The notes beneath the pieces are model-generated. The model saw only the letters and a list, made by a program, of their open reading frames with translations. It searched no databases and was not told the origin of the DNA. This document shows, piece by piece, positions 37,739 through 44,848 of a DNA stretch of 44,848 bases (position 1 is the first letter of the stretch; each line of letters starts with the position of its first letter). Source of the stretch: Bacteroidales bacterium (GTDB lineage Bacteria > Bacteroidota > Bacteroidia > Bacteroidales > JAGOPY01); the NCBI GenBank assembly GCA_019429045.1, contig JAHYJL010000004.1:1-44848 (forward strand). The letters are read 5' to 3'. The position numbers were made by a program, and so were the translations under genes.

Positions 37739-40700
37739 ATGAAAATCAATAATCAAAACGGCCTCTTCATCGAGTTCTTTGAAAATAGAGCCATCAGAAG
37801 CATCAATGCCGGTCCCATCCGCATCAGCCTGAAAGAGTCCTCCCCCTTTTCCCGGCCAGGGGCCAATATCTTCTTGAGAAAAAGAAACGAATCCCATAAC
37901 TACACCCCGATTATGGGCCCTGGCAGCAACAGCCGTTTTTCACATGGTGATGATTTCTTTTTGGCTGAGGGAAACTGGCAGGGACTGGAATACCGCTGCC
38001 TGCTGAAGCTGTCGGCGAAGAGCCTGAGCTGGCAATGGAGCATTGATGTGAAAAATTTAACAGACGCCGATGTTGATCCCGACCTGATCTGGGTGCAGGA
38101 CGTTGGGCTGAAGCCGGTGAATGCCGGATTGATCAATGAGTATTATGTGGCCCAGTACCTGGAGCGGCGCATCCTTGAGGATCAGCGCCATGGCCCGGTG
38201 ATCTGCTGCCGGCAGAACATGCGGGAATCCACCGGCCATCCCTGGCTGATGATGGCCAGCCGCAACGGTGCCGCATCAGCTTCGACCGACGGCATGCAGT
38301 TTTATGGCAAGCGTTACCGCGCGACAGGCATCCCGGAAGGGCTTCTGGCCGACCGGCTGGGAGGCGAATATGCGGGCGAATCATCGGTGGTGGCGCTGCA
38401 GGAGAAGCCTTTTACGCTCCAGCCCGGAGAAAGCCGGCACGTTGGTCTCTTTGCGTTATTCCTGCCGGATCATCCGGAGGCGACATCGGACACAGACCTT
38501 GATATGCTGGCCGGTGCTATGTCAGAATTCCTGACAGGGACTCCATCCCTTTTAACAACTGAAGCCCCATCTCCTTTAAATCCCATCAGCACCTCTCCCT
38601 TCCTCCCTGTTGATGACCTGACTGACGATGAACTGAAACGGTTTTTTGGCCATGAGTGGCGGCAGGTGGAAACAGAAAATGACCGTATCCTGTCATTTTT
38701 CAGCAGTGAAAGTAATCATGTCGTCCTCCGGCAAAAAGAAATCCTGGCCGACCGGCCGCACGGACATATTATGCAGGCCGGCTCAGGCCTGGTGCCCGAA
38801 GAAAGCATCATGTCGACAACCGCTTTCATGTCCGGGGTGTTCAACTCGCATGTGACCCAGGGCAATACCAATTTCAATACGCTGCTTTCGGTCTGCACCA
38901 GCCAGTTCAACCAGTCGCCCGAAACCGGGCAACGTATCATTTTGTCAATTGACAACCGGCAATTCCTGCTCGGCGTCCCTTCCGCCTTTGAAATGGGACT
39001 GAATCATTGCCGGTGGATCTATAAGTCTGGCAGCCATCTTTTCCAGGTCCGCACCTGGACATCGGTAAAATCGCCGCAGGTAAATATGGATTTCAAGGTT
39101 ATCAAAGGCAAACCGGTGAACCTGCTCATCACCCATCATTTTGATCCCCTCAACGGTTGGGAGATATTGCCCGGAAAGTCAACCTTAGAGAATATCGCTG
39201 TTCCGGGACCGGACAGTATGATTTCTTCCCAGTTTCCGGAGGCACGGTTCAGGATCATTGTTCAGGATCAAAAGGTAAAAGAGGGTGTCTCAAAAGTCAA
39301 AAAGTCTCTTTTTTTTATTAGTCCGACGACTGAATTCCAGGCATTAAACCGACGGGTTAACCCGTCGGTTTGTAACATACTCGGAACCAACGGCTTTAGT
39401 CGTTGGAGCACGACCCAATTCCAGGCTGCAGTCCGATTGCATAGACTTTTGGGACACCCTCTCTGTATCCGGGTGAACCAGGCGAAAGACTTCTGTCTCA
39501 GCATAATCGGCGAAGTGGTCAGCGCCGTTGAACCGCTCAGGTTTGAAAATGCCGATGAGCAATGGCATGCCGATTGCCGGGAGGCCCGCGCCGCCTGGCA
39601 GGAACTGAGCCTGAACCTTGCCCTGCACAGCAGCCAGGATGACATCGCCGCCATCCGGGAGATCCTGCCATGGTACGGGATGAATGCGCTGATCCACTAC
39701 CTGACGCCATACGGCCTGGAGCAATTCGGCGGCGCTGCCTGGGGCACGCGCGACGTGTCGCAGGGACCGGTAGAACTGCTGCTGACGCTTGGAAAATACA
39801 AGGAAGCCCGCAGGGTGCTCTGCATCATCTTCTCTAACCAGAACCCCGACGGCGGATGGCCGCAGTGGTGGATGTTCGACAGCTACAGGGAGATCCGGGC
39901 GCATGAAGCCCATGGCGATATCTTCTACTGGTGCATCATGGCCCTTGCCAGTTATATCAAGGTCACGGGCGATATGGACATTCTCAGCGAAACACTTCCC
40001 TATTATCATGGGGAAGGCCCGGCCCACGCTGAAAAAACCCGGCTCAGCGAGCATGTCGAAAGGCTCATTGACATGATCACCGCCTCATTCATCCCGGGAA
40101 CTGCCCTGGTGCCCTTCGGCGGCGGCGACTGGAACGACTCCCTGCAGCCGGTAAGCCAGGAACTGGCCCGGCGGATGATCTCCGGCTGGACGGTGGAGAT
40201 GAACTACCAGGCGTTCAGGGAATATCAGCAGGTGCACGAGATGGCCGGCAACACATCGAAAGCGGCGGAATTAGAGGAAATCTGCAGCAGGATCAAGGCC
40301 GATTTCAACAAACACCTCGTCAGGGATGGGGTGGTGGCGGGTTACGGACTACTTGAACCGGACAACAGCATCAGCGTGATGCTGCACCCGGCAGATACGA
40401 AAACCGGCATTCATTACAGCATCCTCCCGATGAACCGGGGCATTATCAGCGGAATCTTCAGCAAAGAGCAGGCTGAAAACCACCAGGCGCTGATCGAACA
40501 GCACCTGAAAGGCCCTGACGGCGCGCGCCTGATGGACCGCCCCATCAGGTACAAAGGAGGCATACAGGAAATCTTTCAGCGGGCCGAAAGCAGCACTTTC
40601 TTCGGGCGGGAGATTGGCCTGATGTACGTACACGAGCACATCCGCTACGCGGAAGCCCTGGCCATCACTGGCAAGGCGGAAGCATTCGTCAGGGCGCTGC

Positions 40701-41200
40701 GCCAGGCAATACCGGTAGACTACAGAAATATTGTCCCATGCGGCGACATCCGCCAGGCAAATTGCTATTACAGCAGCTCCGACGTTCACTTTATAAACCG
40801 CTATGAAGCCGATGAGAAATACGATGAGGTGATCCGCGGGAATATGCCCCTGAAGGGCGGATGGCGTGTCTATTCCAGCGGCCCGGGCATCTTCATCAGC
40901 CTGGTTGTAACAAGGCTGCTGGGCCTGCACATCGAAAACGGTTTCGTTATCCTCGACCCGGTAATGCCCCGGTCATTCGATGGATTATCAGCCACATTGG
41001 ATTTCATGGGCCATCCCACCCGGTTAGTTTACACCATCAGGAATGGCAACTTCAGCCCTAAGGCCGTCACAATCAACGGACAACCCATTCAATTCACTTA
41101 TGAAGAAAACGAATACCGCATGGGCGGGGCAATGATCGCTATCGAAACTTTCAAAAAAATGACAACCCAAAAGGAAAATATCGTTGAAATTCTGCTTTGA
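37739..41200 (+). CDS. GH94-family phosphorylase, candidate 1,2-beta-oligoglucan phosphorylase
   Basis: Long N-terminal beta-sandwich region; MNALIHYLTPYGLEQFGGAAWGTRDVSQGPVELLL; VPFGGGDWNDSLQPV; GWRVYSSGPGIFISLVVTRLLGL; no signal peptide. Confidence 0.82.
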   Translation: MKINNQNGLFIEFFENRAIRSINAGPIRISLKESSPFSRPGANIFLRKRNESHNYTPIMGPGSNSRFSHGDDFFLAEGNWQGLEYRCLLKLSAKSLSWQWSIDVKNLTDADVDPDLIWVQDVGLKPVNAGLINEYYVAQYLERRILEDQRHGPVICCRQNMRESTGHPWLMMASRNGAASASTDGMQFYGKRYRATGIPEGLLADRLGGEYAGESSVVALQEKPFTLQPGESRHVGLFALFLPDHPEATSDTDLDMLAGAMSEFLTGTPSLLTTEAPSPLNPISTSPFLPVDDLTDDELKRFFGHEWRQVETENDRILSFFSSESNHVVLRQKEILADRPHGHIMQAGSGLVPEESIMSTTAFMSGVFNSHVTQGNTNFNTLLSVCTSQFNQSPETGQRIILSIDNRQFLLGVPSAFEMGLNHCRWIYKSGSHLFQVRTWTSVKSPQVNMDFKVIKGKPVNLLITHHFDPLNGWEILPGKSTLENIAVPGPDSMISSQFPEARFRIIVQDQKVKEGVSKVKKSLFFISPTTEFQALNRRVNPSVCNILGTNGFSRWSTTQFQAAVRLHRLLGHPLCIRVNQAKDFCLSIIGEVVSAVEPLRFENADEQWHADCREARAAWQELSLNLALHSSQDDIAAIREILPWYGMNALIHYLTPYGLEQFGGAAWGTRDVSQGPVELLLTLGKYKEARRVLCIIFSNQNPDGGWPQWWMFDSYREIRAHEAHGDIFYWCIMALASYIKVTGDMDILSETLPYYHGEGPAHAEKTRLSEHVERLIDMITASFIPGTALVPFGGGDWNDSLQPVSQELARRMISGWTVEMNYQAFREYQQVHEMAGNTSKAAELEEICSRIKADFNKHLVRDGVVAGYGLLEPDNSISVMLHPADTKTGIHYSILPMNRGIISGIFSKEQAENHQALIEQHLKGPDGARLMDRPIRYKGGIQEIFQRAESSTFFGREIGLMYVHEHIRYAEALAITGKAEAFVRALRQAIPVDYRNIVPCGDIRQANCYYSSSDVHFINRYEADEKYDEVIRGNMPLKGGWRVYSSGPGIFISLVVTRLLGLHIENGFVILDPVMPRSFDGLSATLDFMGHPTRLVYTIRNGNFSPKAVTINGQPIQFTYEENEYRMGGAMIAIETFKKMTTQKENIVEILL
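39280..39462. mobile_element. MITE-like palindromic element, 183 bp, inside the GH94 ORF
   Basis: TIRs agagggtgtctcaaaagtc / gacttttgggacaccctct (18/19 match); internal 26-bp perfect palindrome 39346-39371 and hairpin 39387-39406; no transposase. Confidence 0.8.
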
Positions 41201-41258
41201 TCCTGTTCTGAATGATTTTAACAGGTTGGAAGACGATGAAAATGCCGCAAGGGTTGTT

Positions 41259-41525
41259 TCATGATATCGAGCTTCTGATGAGGTAAATCGTGTATGAAAT
41301 GAATATGACCAGCATAATGGAGGCCTCCCACCGGTCAAGGCGCTTTCTCTTCCCTGAAAACATTGCCAGGAAAAGAATGACTGTGCCCAGTCCCAGCAGG
41401 TATAAATCCTGGTTGAATTTTACATTGTATTTCCGGGCCAGGGCAGATCCTCCGTCGACCAGCCAGCCGGCACCTGCTATCAGTAAGGCAAAGCAAAGGA
41501 TTAACAGTAAGATTTCTACAAGCAT
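41259..41525 (-). pseudogene. Internally deleted Na+/Ca2+ exchanger (CaCA, YrbG-like) remnant
   Basis: N-terminal MLVEILLLILCFALLIAGAGWLVDGGSALARKYNV joined to C-terminal-like LYLLGLGTVILFLAMFSGKRKRLDRWEASIMLVIFISYTIYLI. Confidence 0.6.
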
Positions 41526-41545
41526 TGCTTCATCATAAATGTATT

Positions 41546-41871
41546 GCGAAATTAATCAGACTTAGCTTTGCTGCTTTCGCTCAGGAAAAATTTTCATTAA
41601 CGGTCTCCTTTCCAGATCCGGGTGTTATCAGTAAATTTGACCCTGGAAGAAAAGATCGGCCAGTTGAACCTGCTGCCTGGGTACGAAGATATCGTCACAG
41701 GTGAGGCGACCGCGTCGGAGATTGGGAGGAAAATCCAGGGCAGAAATACACTACGCCAGGGGAAGCAATATTGTGGATGACCCGGAAATGGACCGGCACC
41801 CAGGGTGGCAAAGCCATTGCGGACGTTATCTTCGGCGATGTAAATCCATCCGGCATTGCAGGGAGGTGAAA
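41546..41871 (+). pseudogene. Shattered GH3 beta-glucosidase remnant
   Basis: Fragments in different frames: LSFAAFAQEKF (signal peptide-like), LTLEEKIGQLNLLPGYEDIVTGEATASEIGRKIQ, YARGSNIVDDPE, WTGTQGGKAIADVIFGDVNPSG. Confidence 0.8.
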
Positions 41872-41982
41872 TCTGTTGTAATCTACCTGCCGTCCTGATG
41901 TACTTCTCACGCGGGATCACCTGGGGAAACCGTTTGAATGAATAATCGTATTTTTACAAAAGATTTAGCACACCTTTTATCC

Positions 41983-42036
41983 AACACTAAACACCAAACA
42001 CTAAACACTAAACACCAAACACTAAACACTAAACAA
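41983..42036. repeat. Heptamer tract aaacac[t/c], immediately 5' of polA
   Basis: aacactaaacaccaaacactaaacactaaacaccaaacactaaacactaaacaaaa then ATG at 42039. Confidence 0.93.
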
Positions 42037-42038
42037 AA

Positions 42039-44774
42039 ATGGCCAACCGCCTCTTCCTCCTCGACGCCATGGCCCTCATCTACCGGGCCTATTTCGCGCT
42101 GAATAAAAATCCCCGGATCACCTCTACCGGTCTGAATACATCGGCCATTCTGGGCTTTGCCAATACCCTTTACGATATCCTGAAAAACGAAAAACCCACC
42201 CACATCGGGATCGCTTTCGACTCCTTCGCCCCTACCCTGCGGGAGGCGGAATATGTTGAATACAAAGCCCAGCGGGAAAAGATGCCGGAAGATATAGCAC
42301 TGGCCCTCCCATACATCCGGCGGCTGATCGAAGGATTTAAAATACCGATCCTCGAGCTGGAAGGCTATGAGGCGGACGACATCATCGGCACCCTGGCCCG
42401 GAAAGCGGAAGAGAAAGGATTCACGACATATATGGTCACCCCGGATAAGGACTTCGGCCAGCTTGTCACCGGTAAAATATTGATCTACAAGCCGCCACGA
42501 TTCGGGAACAAGGCGGAGATCCTCGGTGTGAAGGAGATTTGTGAAAAATATAACATTGACCGCCCTGAACAACTCATCGACATCCTCGGGCTTTGGGGCG
42601 ATGCATCGGATAATATCCCCGGGATACCCGGTGTGGGAGAGAAATGGGCCAAAGACCTCATCAAAGAGTTCGGCAGCATCGAGAACCTGCTGCAAAACAC
42701 CGGTAAGCTCAAGGGAAAAATGAAGGAGAATGTGGAGGAATATGCCGAGCAGGGCCTCTTCTCCAAAAAACTCGCCACCATCATGATCGACGCCCCGCTG
42801 GAATTCGAAGAAGATAAGCTGGTCATTGAAAACCCAGACGGCACCGCGCTTAAAGAACTATTCGACGAACTGGAGTTCCGCACCTTTGCCAAAAGGATTT
42901 TTACAGATCTTTCGATAATGGAAAAGGTTGAATCTGAAGGACATGGCAAAAAAGGGTTTCCAACCCTGGGGTTGGAAACCCTGAATAAATACCACCTTGT
43001 CACAACTTCAGAACAACGCAATCAACTGATTGAGAGATTGCAAAAAGAACAAACTTTCTGCTTCGACACCGAAACCACAGGCATTGATCCGAACAACTCG
43101 GAACTGGTCGGCATATCCTTCTGCTTTCAGCCCGGCGAAGCCTTCTTCGTATACCTTCCGGAAAACTACCAGGAATGCCTGGAGATCGTCAGGGAGTTCA
43201 AGCCTTTCCTGGAAGATGAAAACATCCCCAAGACCGGCCAGAACCTGAAATACGACATCGCCATCCTGAAGTGGTACGAGGTGGAAGTCAAGGGGAAGCT
43301 GTTCGACACAATGCTGGCCCATTACCTGATTGAGCCCGATATGCGGCACAATATGGACTACCTGGCAGAAACCTATCTCAATTACAAAACTATCCACATC
43401 GCCGAGCTCATCGGCAAGAAAGGGAAAAACCAACTCAGCATGCGCTCTGTGACCCCGGAGCGATTGGCGGAATATGCCTGCGAGGATGCTGATATCACCC
43501 TGCAGTTGCAGATAGTCTTTGACCCGATGCTCGATGAGGGAGGATTGCGCAAGATATTTGAAGAGATCGAGATCCCGCTGGTGCCCGTGCTGGCATCGAT
43601 GGAGGCCGAAGGGGTCAAGCTCGACACGGCAGCCTTGCGGGAGTATTCGGTACAATTGGGGAAAGAGGTTATCGAAGTCGAAAAAGAGATCTACCAGCTG
43701 GCGGGCGAGGAGTTCAACATCGCCTCCACCAAGCAGTTGGGAGAGATACTCTACAAAAAGCTGCGGGTGACCGATAAACCGCCCCGCACCCCTACCAAGC
43801 TCTATTCCACCAGCGAGGAAGTGCTGGTCAAAATGCTTTACCGCCACCCGATCATCCAGCTCATCCTGGATTACCGCTCGCTGACCAAGCTGATATCGAC
43901 CTATGTCGACACGCTTCCGGAACTGGTCAGCCCGCGCGACAAGCGGATCCATACTTCTTACAACCAGGCGGTCGCCGCCACCGGCAGGCTCAGCTCCAAC
44001 AATCCCAACCTGCAGAATATCCCCATTCGCACCGAAAGGGGGCGTGAGATCAGGAAAGCCTTTGTCCCGCGCAGCAAAGATTATGTCCTTTTATCGGCCG
44101 ACTACTCCCAGATAGAGTTGCGGATCATCGCAGCCCTCAGCGAAGACGAAAACATGCTCGAAGCTTTCCGCAACCGGATCGACATCCACGCCGCCACCGC
44201 CAGCAGGGTATACGGGCTTTCCCTGGAAGAGATCACCGCTGAGATGCGCCGGAGGGCCAAAACCGTTAATTTCGGCATCATATACGGAATATCAGCGTTC
44301 GGACTGTCAGAACGCCTCAACATCCCCCGCCGTGAAGCCGCCGATATCATCGAGGCCTATTTCGCGCAATACCCCGGCATCAAGGCTTACATGGATAAAA
44401 CCATCGTCTTTGCCCGCGAGAACGGTTATGTAGAGACCATCCTCGGTCGCCGCCGTTACCTGCGCGATATCACCTCCGCCAACGCCACCGTCCGTGGCTT
44501 CGCCGAGCGCAACGCCATCAACGCCCCCATCCAGGGTTCTTCGGCCGACATGATCAAAATCGCCATGATCCGGATCTACGACGCATTCACCGGCAAAGGC
44601 CTGCGCAGCAAAATGATCCTCCAGGTGCACGACGAACTCGTCTTTGATGTGTACAAACCAGAGATCGAAACGGTAAAGCCCATTATCCACGACCTGATGG
44701 TGAATGCCATCCCGCTGAAGGTTCCTGTCGAAGTGGAAATGAATACGGGGGAGAACTGGCTGCAAGCGCATTAG
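42039..44774 (+). CDS. polA: DNA polymerase I
   Basis: LFLLDAMALIYRAYFAL; 5' nuclease GYEADDIIGTLARKAEEKGF; 3'-5' exo FCFDTETTGIDP; polymerase LLSADYSQIELRIIAALS, RRRAKTVNFGIIYGIS, QVHDELVFDV. Confidence 0.97.
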   Translation: MANRLFLLDAMALIYRAYFALNKNPRITSTGLNTSAILGFANTLYDILKNEKPTHIGIAFDSFAPTLREAEYVEYKAQREKMPEDIALALPYIRRLIEGFKIPILELEGYEADDIIGTLARKAEEKGFTTYMVTPDKDFGQLVTGKILIYKPPRFGNKAEILGVKEICEKYNIDRPEQLIDILGLWGDASDNIPGIPGVGEKWAKDLIKEFGSIENLLQNTGKLKGKMKENVEEYAEQGLFSKKLATIMIDAPLEFEEDKLVIENPDGTALKELFDELEFRTFAKRIFTDLSIMEKVESEGHGKKGFPTLGLETLNKYHLVTTSEQRNQLIERLQKEQTFCFDTETTGIDPNNSELVGISFCFQPGEAFFVYLPENYQECLEIVREFKPFLEDENIPKTGQNLKYDIAILKWYEVEVKGKLFDTMLAHYLIEPDMRHNMDYLAETYLNYKTIHIAELIGKKGKNQLSMRSVTPERLAEYACEDADITLQLQIVFDPMLDEGGLRKIFEEIEIPLVPVLASMEAEGVKLDTAALREYSVQLGKEVIEVEKEIYQLAGEEFNIASTKQLGEILYKKLRVTDKPPRTPTKLYSTSEEVLVKMLYRHPIIQLILDYRSLTKLISTYVDTLPELVSPRDKRIHTSYNQAVAATGRLSSNNPNLQNIPIRTERGREIRKAFVPRSKDYVLLSADYSQIELRIIAALSEDENMLEAFRNRIDIHAATASRVYGLSLEEITAEMRRRAKTVNFGIIYGISAFGLSERLNIPRREAADIIEAYFAQYPGIKAYMDKTIVFARENGYVETILGRRRYLRDITSANATVRGFAERNAINAPIQGSSADMIKIAMIRIYDAFTGKGLRSKMILQVHDELVFDVYKPEIETVKPIIHDLMVNAIPLKVPVEVEMNTGENWLQAH
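42953..42982. repeat. REP-like palindrome inside polA, agggtttccaaccc-tg-gggttggaaaccct
   Basis: 14-bp perfect stem, 2-nt loop; same arms as 14359-14390. Confidence 0.93.
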
Positions 44775-44848
44775 GGGCATGGGGGCATGGGGGCATGGAG
44801 GCATGGAGGCATGGAGGCATGGGGGCATGGGGGCATGGAGGCATGGGG
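44775..44848. repeat. Octamer-like tract ggcatgg[g/a]g downstream of polA, running off the window
   Basis: ggggcatgggggcatgggggcatggaggcatgg... Confidence 0.9.

Noticed and set aside
41701-41898. 65-aa ORF as a real small protein
   Set aside because: Its only meaningful segment, YARGSNIVDDPE, is explained as part of the GH3 remnant.
43008-43952. 314-aa minus-strand ORF
   Set aside because: Antisense to polA; no signal or domain.
1-44848. tRNA or rRNA genes
   Set aside because: No cloverleaf-like or rRNA-like sequence noticed on reading; a dedicated tRNAscan/Infernal run would be needed to exclude small RNAs.

Overview
The window looks like a Bacteroidota chromosome fragment. Support comes from SusC/SusD pairs, type IX secretion (T9SS) sorting tails, TTG-N19/20-TAnnTTTG promoters and a LytTR two-component system. 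The main coherent module is a candidate beta-1,2-glucan (sophoran) utilisation locus: SusC, SusD and a LamG lipoprotein, two tandem GH144-like lipoproteins, a 1059-aa exported discoidin plus (alpha/alpha)6-type protein of unknown family, and a GPH-type MFS transporter. About 14 kb downstream sit a cytoplasmic GH35-like enzyme and a 1153-aa GH94-like phosphorylase. A shattered GH3 beta-glucosidase remnant lies just after the GH94 gene. The intervening accessory block (about 21-35 kb) holds three T9SS or surface proteins, three AAA-type ATPases, a LytTR/histidine kinase pair, and an AbiEii-like fragment joined to a duplicated LytTR 5' end. The most unusual feature is the short repeats and palindromes, many lying inside coding sequence: a 183-bp MITE-like element in frame in the GH94 gene, a 14-15 bp-stem REP shared between an intergenic site and polA, a 15-mer read in two frames in the GH35/GH94 genes, and heptamer tracts that form protein linkers or C-termini. 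All family calls are from reading the sequence; no searches were run.
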